Source of the DNA: Charina bottae
Lineage: Eukaryota > Chordata > Lepidosauria > Squamata > Charinaidae
Direction: 5' to 3'
Assembly: GCA_023362775.1 (NCBI GenBank)
Contig: JALMGJ010000025.1
Location: 4,605,001 to 4,669,000 of the forward strand
Length of the DNA: 64,000 nucleotides
Under the pieces are notes generated by a model. That model had not been told where the DNA came from. It did no database searches and saw only the letters and a list, made by a program, of their open reading frames with translations. Shown one piece after another: positions 49,967 to 62,159 of the stretch. The position numbers and the translations under genes were made by a program. The first letter of the stretch is position 1. Every line of letters begins with the position of its first letter.

Positions 49967-52029
49967 TAAAGTGGTTGATGTATACTGTTACTCTTCCCCT
50001 AAGAGCTCTGAAACTAAGTGTTGTCAAATGCAGTTAACACTATGGAGAAAAATATGAAGGAAAATTACTTGTGAAATTATTTCTAATGTTTCATACTACA
50101 TATGAAGTTTGATTTATTTTCTTCAAAAATATGTTGGGAAAACCACCTCAGAGATATAAGGTATAATCAATTTATATGCTGATGCTTTTATTAATCTTAA
50201 ATATTATTCAGTTGTGATTCTTCAGTTTCCCCTCTTACATATGCCTGGGTCAAGACCTTTCTTTTTTGTACATAACTAGATCTGTATTAAAATAACCCTC
50301 AGGAAGCACATCATGTCATCTGAGATGGAACAGGTAGAATACTTTCACCTCTGAACAATAATTGATGTACATTTGGTTATTTCAGAGGGGAAAAAATTGG
50401 CTAATAATTATTATTGTTTTATATATAATTTTGGCAAGATTTTGGTAGTTTTTATCACATGATTAATGTTTTGATTGTTTTTCTAGTATGCAGTATATTG
50501 CTTATATTTGATTGTTTCTAAGGCTATGTTCCCTGATAGGGCAACTCAAGGTCAAAATAGGAGAGAATGTTCCAGATCATAAGAATAAATTCAAGATCCC
50601 TCCAAAGATGCTTCTATCTGAAATCTGCATATATTGGGGAAAGTTGTGCATGAAGATAAATGAGAATGCTCATGCAAGTATTTTCCTTTTTTTAAAAAGA
50701 AGGAATTCTGGGAATTATAGTCCCAAAACTTGGGGTTGGGGAAGGATAATTTACACTGTGATAGGAAAACGAATATATCTCAGTGAACTGCAAGTCAGAC
50801 AGATCAAGCTCTCTCATCTTGCACTGAAACAATGTTCTTTCTAATATATATGTATAAAATTAGCACTAACAGGGTTCAAAGATTATGAAAATTAAATGGA
50901 TTGCAACCCATTGGCTGTGTATTATGCCCTGCCAAATTCTTAAAAATGTACTGGGTTTGTAGGACCATGCACACTCTAAAACCCAGATATTCCTTGGAAT
51001 CCTTATTTGGATTACCATACTTGATGGTGGGCTGTGTTTGGCTTGGTGAGTAACAAATATATATAGACCTGTCTTAAATAGAAAATATGTCAACCTTTGT
51101 CCAAATTATGAAAGATTATCACACCTTTTGATGACGTTCTACCATTTTTACTTTGAAATATGTCTGTTTTTAATTTTAAAAATGGGACCATTCTTGATCT
51201 ATATGAATGTTTTTCAGGGCCACTCATTCTCTTCAAAATATAGGTGACAATGATTTTCTCTGTATCTATATATAAGATTGTAACATCAGATAACATTTTT
51301 CACCAGACAGTTGATTACTTTGAATCACATTCACTGACATTTTGATTTAGACCTCTGTTACCATGCACAATATTTCGCAAGTTAAAGTGTCTGCAGCCTC
51401 AAAATATATTTAAAAATAGCTTGGTTCTGACTTAATAAGCTCTCTTCTTTTAAGAAAGATTATTAGTTCCATGTACAGTAACTCTACATAAAGTCCCTCT
51501 TCCTCTCTTTAAGAAAAATAGTGGAAATATAGTGGAAATACAGGAAGGGTGAACAAGCCCTCATCAGCATGAAGCCCCCAGTGCCTCATTTGTATTCTTC
51601 AGCAACATCACCATCATCATCAGCGCCATACCCAAGGAAAATTGCCCATCCCTGTTGTGGAGATTGGCTTCACACCACTCTAATTATAGACGGTTGATCA
51701 ATATAGTTCACAAATAACACTGAGCCCCAAACTGCACCAAACCTTTAAGTAGAACAAGTATTTGCCCCTGCTTTCTACCAAGTTTAAAATTAGGGCTTTT
51801 AAAGAATGTATTGCATGTAGATCATTCCCAATATACATTGGGATTAATTTACTACATTATAGTTCCACTTGTGTGTTCATTTATTTATGTATTTATTAAA
51901 TGTTCAAATGTTCTTGCTAGAATTCTATAGTAGAGATGTTGGCAAGACTTTATTGGTCTTTTTTTTATCTTTTATCTTACTTGTATTAAAGCTCATAGTA
52001 CAAACAGATAAGCACAATGGCGTGCCTGA
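49967..52029. other. Intron-like, no gene recognised
   Basis: No neighbouring GRIK2 exon was recognised. A CAT/ATC run lies near 51605-51625. Confidence 0.5.
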
Positions 52030-52086
<57 letters not shown>

Positions 52087-52148
52087 ACTTACTTACTTAA
52101 ATACATACATACATACATACATACATACATACATACATACATACATAC
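52030..52148. repeat. (TATC)n(TTAC)n(ATAC)n compound microsatellite
   Basis: About 14 TATC units, a short TTAC run, then about 13 ATAC units. The 104-residue frame across it is spurious. Confidence 0.95.
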
Positions 52149-52449
52149 TCTTACCTAAATTGGAAGTAATGTACACATGTTAAAGCCTAAATGCCAGGAA
52201 TAGAATAAATGCAGGTGCAAAGGAATTCATTCCCCAATCCATTTATTTGAGTTTAAGCAAGATTTGACAGCAAGTAGGCATGGGATGTTTTTTATGAAGA
52301 ACATTTCTAAGGATGTTCTGTGAGCTCTACATTCTATTATTGACCATCCAAACTATGTCTGGCTCCCAGGAAAAGAAAGATAATTTGCTTTAAAGCTTCA
52401 GCAATATTTTGCACAATACTCTGAAAAATTAAATAAGTACAATTGTAAT

Positions 52450-52525
52450 TTTTAAAAAATTATTTATTTTTCAAATTTTGTCACCGCCCATCTCCCCCCA
52501 AAAGAGGGACTCTGGGCGGTTGAAG
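52450..52525 (-). mobile_element. CR1-like LINE 3' tail, minus strand
   Basis: Reverse of the stem-loop tail: ACCGCCCAGAGTCCCTCTTT, then GGGGGAGATGGGCGGTGAC and an AAAT-like end. Confidence 0.75.
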
Positions 52526-53689
52526 GGAGAAGCCATATCACATGCCTGCAACATCTGCTACACCAATTTGGAAGGTCCCCTAAACTTCTAGAAGGGACAA
52601 AGAGCCCAAGGTTGCTGTAAGAAGGTACCCATTCACCACCTTTTCATTCTTAAATCCTTTGTTGATCGCAGACTATATTGTAAACTATTCCTTAGAACCA
52701 TGAGTCTGAAATTTTTTTAAAAAATAAAATATAAAACACAAAGCAGAAAAGAAAAATTGTTGATGCAGTTAAACAAATAAATTACCAGCAGATCATGGCA
52801 TGCATATATTAAATCCCATCAGAAAGTGTACTATTTAGTTGTTCAAGATGACTTGAATAAGGAAAGCAAGCATTAATGTGTAATGGCTTATGCTGCAAGT
52901 CTACTAATGTTTAATTGAACATCAGTGTACAGAATTAAAAGAAAAGCAAATGAATGTCATCTATTCTAAATAGTTTCCCCCCTCATTTTGCTATGCAATT
53001 TTGTGTACAGGAATAAATTGCAGCTATGGAGTTTTTATTTGTTTTGCATAAAGATATGTAAACTAATCATTTAGATGCAATTTGAAATCAGCACAGAGAG
53101 ACAAAAATAAGCCCATCTGTCTTCTAACTTGACTTTGACCCTATGTTATGCTGCCTTGCTGAAAGCTAATGAGAAATATAAAAATCTAAAATTATGCCCA
53201 TTTTACTAGTTTAAGGAAGTTAAATTTATTTAAAGGGACTGAGATAAATTTATTGCATTTATTCAGTTAATATGTCAGTAAAAAACAAATGCATGAAATA
53301 CTAACTAGAAAACAAGGTTTATACTGTATGTCGTTGGCAGAAAATACAATAATAACTTAATCCATGTGCAGTAGTGATAAACACTAATATAGAGTCAACT
53401 AACACTGCCACATTTCTTCACGTACTTCTTCACACATAGAATTACATGGAAAAACAAATACTGAAAGCAGGTCTCTACTGTATATAGTCAGTTGAAACTA
53501 TCTTTTCTATCAGTTACTGAAAAAATGCAGGTGAAATCATGAAAATTTTTCCATGGGGTCAGTGTTTCTGTCATTTTCATTCATTTTGCCAGCATTGTTT
53601 GTCAGTAAGTGCTTCTTTGAATTCTTATAACTCACGTTGTAGACCTCAGTGATAGTAACTAACCAACACTCTTTTGCAATTACCTTTGA
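52526..53689. other. No gene recognised
   Basis: Ordinary sequence. It may hold the 5' side of the LINE at 52450-52525, but I could not read a frame. Confidence 0.45.
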
Positions 53690-53940
53690 TTTTTCCAGGC
53701 ATCATAATCTTATCCAATTATTATCACCTCCACATTCTGTGTTTAAAATATTTAAACTTCAGCTTCATTGTTAATGCTTCCAGTGAGGACCGTTTTACTT
53801 CATCTGTTATTGAATTATTCTTCTTGCAGTAGAAGGTCTTCTCAACAATTTTCTCCAACACCGTAATTCAAAGGCATCATTCTTCTGATGGGCCAGCTTT
53901 CACAGCCATATGTTACAACTGGGAAAACCATAGTCTTGGC
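53690..53940 (-). mobile_element. Old BovB fragment, part left of the copia insertion
   Basis: The minus strand gives AKTMVFPVVTYGCESWPIRR with decayed continuation. This is the BovB/RTE segment after the RT core. It continues at 58973 on the other side of the copia element. Confidence 0.75.
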
Positions 53941-54383
53941 TGATGGAGTTTTGAAGGTTAATAAAAGAACTCCAAGCAGCTAACAACAATCTTGCAAAGT
54001 AGAAGCGTGAACCAGAAGGGACTTGCACATTACGCTTAATTACGTTCAGAAATAAATTCAGTCTTCACATAGTATTTAGATGAAGAAAAATAGAGATAGC
54101 TTACATTTATTCAGTAGATCTGGATACAAGTACTGTAGATTCATAGTAGATCTGTGTGCAAGCGAGATGAAAGGACGAGAGATGCATTCTGCAGCACCTC
54201 CTGCTTGCAGGTGTGCCCAAAGAGTAATGGAGATTGTTAATCCCCCAAACTCAAGAAGGAGAAAGGAAGTGGAAATCAGGTGACCCATGTGACATCCCAC
54301 AAGCACAATAGAGATGTGTTTACTAGAAAGACCCTCCTTATGCTTATGAGACAATGTTGAGGTGACCCCTGATAATTCCAACA
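53941..54383 (-). repeat. Copia 3' LTR, 443 bp
   Basis: On the minus strand it begins TGTTGGAATTATC and ends ACTCCATCA. Just before it (minus sense) lies the purine tract GAGAAGGGG that primes second-strand synthesis. Confidence 0.92.
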
Positions 54384-54404
54384 CCCCTTCTCAAGTTAGC
54401 ATGA

Positions 54405-57400
54405 CTAAGAGTCCACAAGGTTCAACTTCTCCTGCAGTTCTCGGTAACTGCTCCTCGGCAACGGCTTCGTGAGAATGTCCGCAGTCCTGGAACAATAGTC
54501 TAGTCTGACTATTCCTTGCTCTTGCAGGTCTCTTACTACATGATACTTAACATCAATGTATTTAGTTCTCCCATTAATCTTTTCTGACCGTGAGAGCCTA
54601 ATACAACTTTGGTTGTCTTCGCAGACCTGAACAGGGGTAGATTCCTCTATCCCCATGTCTTCAAGCAGTAGCTTGAGCCATTAAACCTCTTTGCATGCTT
54701 CTGCTGCTGACACATACTCTGCCTCTGTGGATGAATGTGTGACTGTATCTTGCTTACGGCTTCCCCAGCTTACTGCCCCACCTCCATAGAAAAATACATG
54801 CCCACTAGTGCATTTACGGTCAGTAATGCCTTCTGCCCAATCTGTAAACCCCACTAGTTTAGGATTGTCAGTGGCTAGTAGCTTTAGTTGTAGGTGTATG
54901 GTGCCCTTTAGGTACCTTCCCACCCGCTTAACACCAGTCCAGTCTCTCTGTGTGGGTGTGCTATTTTTTCTGCATAGAACGTTTACCGCAGCTGCTATGT
55001 CTGGCCTAGTGGTAGTGGCTAGATACAATAGCTTACCTATGGCACTTTTATAGCCGTTGTTCTCTGGTAAGGGTTCACTAGGTTCCTGTTGCTTGTAGAA
55101 ACCTGTTTCCATTGGTGTTCGCATAGGATTGGCATTTTGCAGTCCTAAGCTTTCCAACAGTTCTAGGATCTTTTGCTTCTGGCTTGGAAGAAAGCTCCAA
55201 TCTTCTTCTCTCTCAATTTGTATCCCCAAGTAGTAGCTGACATTGCCCAGATGCTTGACTTCTACTCCTTTGTTCAGGTTGAACACGATTTCATCAATGT
55301 CTCTTTTATTATTATGGCAAATCATCAAATCATCCACATAACAAAGAATGTACACCTCCCTGCCATTTCTGTGTCTTGTGTAGAGACAGGGATCAGCTTT
55401 GCCTTGAACAAAGCTTTGCTTAAGAAGTACCTGGTTCAACTTCTTATTCCATGCTCTTGCTGCTTGCTTAAGGCCATAAATCCCCTTCTGAAGTTTGCAA
55501 ACAAGTTGCTGTGTCTTGGGATTGGCAAAGCCTGGAGGTTGTAGCATGTACAGTTCTTCCTCTATCTATCCATGTAGAAATGCAGTCTTTACATCTAGGT
55601 GTTCAACACTCATGTTCCTGGAAGCTGCTAAAATCAGGAGCATTCTGATTGTGGTATGTTTTAAAACAGGAGCAAAACATTCATCATAATCAAGTCCATA
55701 TTTTTGTGAATAGCCTTTTGCGAATAGTCTAGTTTTGTATCTTTGTACTTCTCCATTTTCATCTTGTTTGGCTTTGAAAACCCATTTGCATCCTATGGCT
55801 TTCTTGCCTGTAGGTAGTTTTGTCAAAGTCCATGGTTTGTTCTTGTGTAGAGCTTCTAGATCTTCTTGTGCCACTTTCTTCCACTTGCTTGCTTCATCTG
55901 ATGGCATTTGCTGCACTTCATTCCATGATGCAGGTTCTTTTGGTAACGATGACCTTGCGAGGTAGGTGAGTCTCTTGGCTGGAACTCCTTTGTTGGGTCG
56001 TGATGAGCATCTTGGAGCAGGTTCAGGAGTGGCACTTGGTGGTTCAACCCTTCTGCATCCTCAGCCTCGTCATCTGACTCTGGTGGAGTTTCTGCCTGGG
56101 CTTCTATCTCCCTCTGGGTCGGTGTGGTGGTTGTGTCTTCGGATGTTGGACTAAACATCTTAAGCTGGTACTATAACTGCCGCTGTTGGTTTCTCTGCAG
56201 TCATTATCAGCATGACTATGGTAGCCTTTCTCTCGTTCATCGAAGTACACCACTCTGCATGTGCTTACTTTTCCTGTCTTCGGGTTCAGGATTCTGTACC
56301 CCTTGCTTCCTGGAGCATACCCAGTTATGATGCCTTCTTCAGCTCTGGGGTCTACTTTGGATCTCTTTTCCTTTGGTATGTGTGTATAAGACTTGGATCC
56401 AAATACTCTCAGATGCTTTACACTCGGTTTGCATTCATGCCATAGCTCAAAAGGTTTTACCTCGTTGGCTTTGGTTGGCAGTCTATTCTGTAAGTATGTA
56501 GCTGTTAAAACAGCATCTGCCCAGTATTTGTCAGACAGATCTGCTTCTAAAAGCATACATTTTACCATGTCCATTAGTGAGTGATGTTTCCTTTCTGCAA
56601 CTCCATTTTGTTCAGGTGTGTATGGAGTGGTTAGTCTGTGTTCTATGCCTAGCTGTATTAGGTATGTTTGCATGGTTTGTGAAATGAACTCACTTCCTTG
56701 GTCGCTTTGGAGGGCTTGAGAGGTTCTGTTGAACTTGTTGGTCTCCATGGCTACTTACGCTTTCAGCAAATACTCTGTTTGGGGTTTCTCCATTAGGTAG
56801 GTCACACAGTATCTGGAAAAATTGTCTATAAAGCATAAAACATATTTATTTCCACCCACTGATGCTTGAAGGGGTCCACACACATCAGTGTGGATAAGTT
56901 CGAGTGGCTCAGTTGCCCGCCTTTCCCTTTGTTTGGGTATGGCTGGTCTTCTTATTTTTCCTTTGATGCATATCACACATTTTGATATGCATTTATCGTG
57001 GTTGCTTATTTCAAAATCTCTTACCACGCCTTCAGTTTTCATTCTTAAAATTGCGTTAAAATCACGGTGCTAAAAACATCTGTGCCAGGTGGTGGCACTG
57101 TTGTCCTCCTTTTGCTGCTGATAGGCGAGGCTGACATCTGGTGGCAGTTGTTCACAGTGCACCTGTAGACGCCATCTTTTTGAAAACCTGTAACATAAAT
57201 CTTTTATCCACTGGTGACTTTACATTGTCCATTAGCATTAAAAATCACATCAAAACCTTTGTTATTCAATGTTGAAGCACTCAGTAAATTGTCTTCTAAG
57301 TCTGGTACACAGAAAACATCTGTTGCCATAAGATCTTTGTGTTCACTTCCATTGATGCATCACAATGGTACACTTCCTTTTCATTGAATCAAAATTGAAT

Positions 57401-58343
57401 CGCCATCTGCTAATGTTATGCTTCCTTCTGTTTTTTCTCTTAGCTCACAAAAGACACATTTATTCCCACATAGATGCCTGTTGGCCCCTGAATCAATTAC
57501 CTATCATCTAGGACATTTATTGGTATCAGCTTTATAAACAGTGTGTAGAGCCTTCTCACCCTTAAAAAAAATTTTCCTTGGATCTGTCCTTGGAAAAATC
57601 TTTCTTGTCTCTATTTCTGCAGAACCTTGCTATATGTCCTGGCTTTTTACATTAATTACAGACAATGGCCCTTTTTTCTATCCCTTTGGCTTTCTGATGA
57701 GTCACTGATTGCTCTGGCTCATGTTTACCCTTCACTGCTAGGTAACCAATGTCTCTGTCAGGCTCTCTATTGTTTTACAAATTATTTTGCCTTCAACATT
57801 CCGATCTGATTGCTCCTAGAAGCTGAGAAAGATTTTTGCCAAATTCAGGCCAGCAACAAATGGGGAAAATTTGTTTGGTAATGTGCTCAGCACAAAAGAC
57901 ATCTTAAGTTTTTCGTTCATGAGATTCTGGACTGTGCTCAGCTAATCAAAGTTTGCCTGTATCCTGATCAGATGGTCATTTACATTTCCACTGTCTTCCA
58001 AATTGCATGCATGCAATTCTTGTAACAAAGAAATCACTTTCTGATCATCAGCTTCTGAATATAGGGTGCATAAATTCTCAATCATTTCCTTAGCAGTAGA
58101 AATATTTTTAATCTCTGCTAATCTGTGATCTGGAAGAGATCTAGCAATAAGAATTTTAGCTCTCTTATCCTTTTTCTTGCACTGTCATTTGGCTTCCTCC
58201 CCATCCTCTGGTTTAGGTTCAGGTAAATCCAGAACATCCAAACCATCTTCAAAATCTAGCTGCATCCTCAATCTGAATAGCCATGCTGAATAATTATCCT
58301 CAGTCAATTTTGGTATGCGGGGAGCTCCCTCCTCTTTCTCCAT
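54405..58343 (-). pseudogene. Copia gag-pol polyprotein relic
   Basis: ATG at 58341-58343 (MEKEEGAPRIPKLTEDNYSA) opens gag. A zinc knuckle CX2CX4HX4C lies at 57619-57660 and has an in-frame TAA. The protease site DSGA is at 57483-57494. Integrase spans about 57042-56300, with HTDVCGP, SDQGSEF and PEQNGVAERKH supplying the D, D and E residues, broken by TAA at 56755-56757. RT runs from ACFAPV-like text in 55916-55566 to the catalytic YVDD at 55329-55340. RNase H ends with HSSTEAEYVSAAEACKE, a stop at 54681-54683, then DVKYHVVRDL and TADILTKPLP. Stops also lie at 55563-55565 and others in gag, and one or more frameshifts near 56100. It is inactive. Confidence 0.88.
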
Positions 58344-58513
58344 TGTTCAGAGAGAGGAATTTTTTTTTTCTGAACTTTGCTTTTTAAATGTGCAAGCGGC
58401 TTCCCTTTTTTGGCTGTAAGGCCAAAAATAAACTTTTCAAGAAATCAGTTCTTGGTCAGTATACTGGACTCTGCTGGGCTGCACTGATTTGTACTGGTTT
58501 GTACTGGTTTGTA

Positions 58514-58528
58514 CTGGGCCCATAACCC
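58514..58528 (-). promoter_or_regulatory. Copia primer-binding site, initiator tRNA-Met anticodon arm
   Basis: The plus strand reads CTGGGCCCATAACCC, identical to the anticodon stem-loop of vertebrate initiator tRNA-Met as I know it. The element's RNA would therefore pair with the inside of that tRNA rather than its 3' end. One base separates it from the 5' LTR. Drosophila copia primes with a cut half of the same tRNA. Confidence 0.8.
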
Positions 58529-58529
58529 T

Positions 58530-58972
58530 TGATGGAGTTTTGTAGGTTAATAAAAGAACTCCAAGCAGCTAACAACAATCTTGCAAAGTAGAAGTGTGAA
58601 CCAGAAGGGACTTGCACATTACGCTTAATTACGTTCAGAAATAAATTCAGTCTTCACATAGTAGTTAGATGAAGAAAAATAGAGATAGCTTACATTTATT
58701 CAGTAGACCAGGATACAAGTACTGTAGATTCATAGTAGATCTGTGTGCAAGCAAGATGAAAGGACAAGAGCTGCATTCTGCAGCACCTCCTGATTGCAGG
58801 TGTGCCCAAAGAGTAATGGAGAGTGTTAATCCCTCAAACTCAAGAAGGAGAAAGGAAGTGGAAATCAAGTGACCCATGTGACATCCCACAAGCACAATAG
58901 ATATGTGTTTACTAGAAAGACCCCCCTTATGCTTATGAGACAATGCTGAGTTGACCCCTGATAATTCCAATA
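58530..58972 (-). repeat. Copia 5' LTR, 443 bp
   Basis: Same length as the 3' LTR, with about 17 base differences by eye (about 4%) and no length change. Its terminal CA has mutated (CCAATA on the plus strand). Confidence 0.92.
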
Positions 58973-59040
58973 TTGACAATATAAACCTTTGTTGTCAGTA
59001 TAATTTGCATTTCCCCAGTCAAGATAAACCTATATTGAAA
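58973..59040 (-). mobile_element. Old BovB fragment, part right of the copia insertion
   Basis: The minus-strand text TGACAACAAAGGTTTATATT followed by GTCAA joins the left part (GCCAAGACTATGG) when the copia element is removed. Confidence 0.7.
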
Positions 59041-59067
59041 AGTAGGTTTATACCTATACCCAAGGGA

Positions 59068-59326
59068 ATGATATTAAAGGCAAAACTGAAGTACTTTGGC
59101 CACATAATGAGAAGACAGGATACCCTGGAGAAGAAGCTGATGCTAGGGAAAGTGGAAGGCAAAAGGAAGAGGGGCCGACCAAGGGCAAGATGGATGGATG
59201 GTATTCTGGAAGTGACGGACTCAACCATTGGGGAGCTGGGGATGGTGACGGCCGACAGAAAGCTCTGGCGTGGACTGGTCCATGAAGTCACGAAGAGTCG
59301 GAAACGACTGAACGAATAAACAACAA
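59068..59326 (+). mobile_element. 5'-truncated BovB insertion with long target duplication
   Basis: Encodes the BovB C-terminus in one frame (LKYFGHIMRRQDTLEKKLML, KRGRPRARWMDGI, TKSRKRLNE, stop) and ends in AACGAATAAACAACAA. The target duplication is ACCTATACCCAAGGGA (59052-59067) and ACCTATACCCAAAGGGA (59327-59343), differing by one A. It is about 260 bp. Confidence 0.88.
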
Positions 59327-59343
59327 ACCTATACCCAAAGGGA

Positions 59344-62159
59344 GTTCAGATCACTATGTGGTATAGAGTGCTACATCTGTGATGTCTGATACTGGACTGA
59401 GAATCTAGTGCACAGTTTATGTGTATTCTGACTAATAAGTAATGGTAAAGCTAATAGCTTGTTTTGACATAACTCAGGAACAGAACCTTGTCTCCTTATT
59501 TCATATCCCTTTGGGATAGTAAAATATAGGTTTCATTTTTGCTTAGCCCACCTTTCTAACAAAGTGAGTAGCTGAGATTCCTGTGTGCAATGCCACATGT
59601 ATATCTATAAACTCAGCAATATTTTCCAGTATTACTGTAATCTTGACAGAGCAGTAAATTCCATTATAATAGTTTCAATATATGATTTGCTATCAAAACA
59701 GTTATAGTAACTAAAGATCTGGCTACACTAAGAAATCCTGTACAGAATAACCATATGATATTAATATAGTTGCTGCCAGTGGCTACCATAAAGAAATCCA
59801 TTGTAGATCCATTTGTTGTTATATAAAGAAAAACTTTTTGAAATATTTAAAACATGAAACCAATTGTTTCAATCGGTATTTTGGAGAGTTATAAATACAA
59901 AATATTTTCCTATTTTTTAAAGGCCCTAGGCTATTCAATTGCATTGATGCAGACTATTAAAATACCCAATATGTTTGCTCACTCCAGCAAGTTTCATGGT
60001 AAACTTACAACTGAATTATGAAAACTTTAGTCTCTTACGTTATAATCACCTTAGCATATTTCCCCCTATTTATTCAAGTATGGAATAGTGTGATTTCAGC
60101 AATTGGTAAGATGATTTGTTACATACATAACCACAAAATATCAAGATTTTTTTCAGATTAATCTAACTCGGGGAAAATAGCCAATTTAAATGTGTTTTCA
60201 AATTACTTTAATTATCAGTGTAAAGTTATTAAAATTATGTAAATATCCAGAACAATACCTTGCGGTGTAACTAGTCTTGTAGTCCAGAATATCTACCATG
60301 TATTTGTGTTTTTAGTAATTCAGCACAGATTTTTTTACAGCATTCAGTTATATTAGAAATAAGTTAATGATGTATAAAATGAGAATGGATGCAATCTTAA
60401 AAGGGTATTTTGCTTTACTCCAGGTATGCTCTTACCGATACTTACTAAATAATCATGCTCAGCAGTTTAATACATGAAGGAAAATGGCATCTTAATGAAA
60501 GATATAAGTATCTGTATAATCTACTAAACAGGAACAATTGTTAAATTCACAGCCTCATAACAATTGGAATGATGATAATTTAAACTAGTAATTTTCTGGT
60601 GGATTCATTCTTCTGCAGTCTTTAAGTTAGTTATAGAAAATCACAGGATCCTTCTAAGCTAACTAGTCAAGATGCAATTAGGGCCCCCTGTTTATAATAG
60701 CTCCAGGCTTTCTGGGAGAAAAAATCCAGAAGGTGAGGGTGGCTGGCTTTTGCTCAGCAGATAACTACTGGCTTGCAGTGTCTTTTGGGAATCCAACCTG
60801 ACCTCCAACATTGGGAAGGGCCATGCAGCGTTTTGTAGTTTGGCACCATCGATACGTTTATGACACCCAACCCAGGCAGTTTCATATGGAATAATGAAGC
60901 CCGATCTAAGCAACTCTTTGCCTTGCTCAGAATCTGCATCTTTCCCCTTCTGTGTATACACACACATAGGAACAGACACAAATACCTACACATAGCCTTT
61001 CTCAGTAATGTTGGGATTTCCTTGGAGTAATATACTCAATAGCAACTTGGTTCTAGCTCACAAACTAGCCAGCAAAATTATTGTCAGAATGGCAGCACAT
61101 ATGTATTAAAATCATTAGTTTTAGATTAACTAATATAAATTGATATAGTAAGCATGTTTTGATACGTTTATTGAAAAAGCAGAGAATTTGTATGGATAAC
61201 TACAGATCTTGGAAACTATAACAATACATACAACTAAAAATAATAAGGTTCCTTTATATTAACATTCTATGTGTTGCAGTGAAAACAGTAGGAAAGAGAT
61301 GCAAATAAAACAATATATAAAGCAGGATATAAATCTAATACATAAATAAATATTGGTGCAAAGGAACCACTGATTAATTAACAAATATGTGGCAATCATC
61401 AGATTTGTCAGAATGATGAAAGCAGCATCATAGTTTTGTGATGCAAGTTCTACCCTTCCTGGGCATTCATGCAATGCACATAGACAAGTTCAGGGCTGGC
61501 ACTTTGATACTGCATCACTGCTTGCATCGCTGTAACTCCCCGTACTCACCCCCTGTCAAAGCTACTCGTAGGCTGACCCTACCCTGTACTTTGCAAAAGT
61601 ACAAATCTTTAACCTAATTCCTGAAATTAGGTTTCTCCCAAACTACATGTCTACTGTGAAATCTGGAGGAATCAGTGTTTGGAAAGGCTAGACGAATCTC
61701 TACTTTTCTTTCAACTGACTAAGAAACACAGAACGTGATTGTTCCAAATAAATGTAAATGATAGTAAGAGTCTTCAGAATTCCTTTGAGGGCAGAGCACA
61801 ATAATGCAAAGTTAAAACAAAGCTTTGATTTGCATACAGTTGTTAATTGATAAGTTAGAGCCTGCTTGAAAGTAGCAAGGGCAAAACTAATGGGCTTGTT
61901 TGGGTCATAGCAAATAGCACTGAAGATTTTAAAAGTCAGACTCTTTGATACAGAGTCTCATGGGTACAGCATTTGGACTATACTGTGTAAAAGTCACAGG
62001 GATCTTTACTGATTTATTATACATTTATACAATAAATTTCTTATGCCCAGCCAATGGAAATCAGGGGCAAGAAGAATAGGAATATCACAATATTGATAAC
62101 TTTAACAAGGAAAAAAATGGAACTCTAGCTCCCAAAGAACATTAGGCACTATCACATTC
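59344..62159. other. No gene recognised over 2.8 kb
   Basis: Intron-like sequence. The 95-residue minus frame at 60692-60979 has no recognisable domain. A stretch CAGGGCTGGCACTTTG at 61490 might be one end of an old hAT MITE but has no convincing partner. Confidence 0.5.

Larger units (their letters stand above)
53941..58972 (-). mobile_element. Complete but decayed Ty1/copia LTR retrotransposon
   Basis: 5.03 kb, with LTRs at both ends, primer site, gag-pol relic and purine tract. The target duplication is TTGGC (53936-53940) and TTGAC (58973-58977). Transcription direction is right to left. It sits inside an older BovB fragment. Copia elements are uncommon in vertebrates, though known in fish and reptiles. 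Confidence 0.92.

Noticed and set aside
61489..61590. A short hAT MITE
   Set aside because: Only one terminal-like motif; the opposite end does not match.
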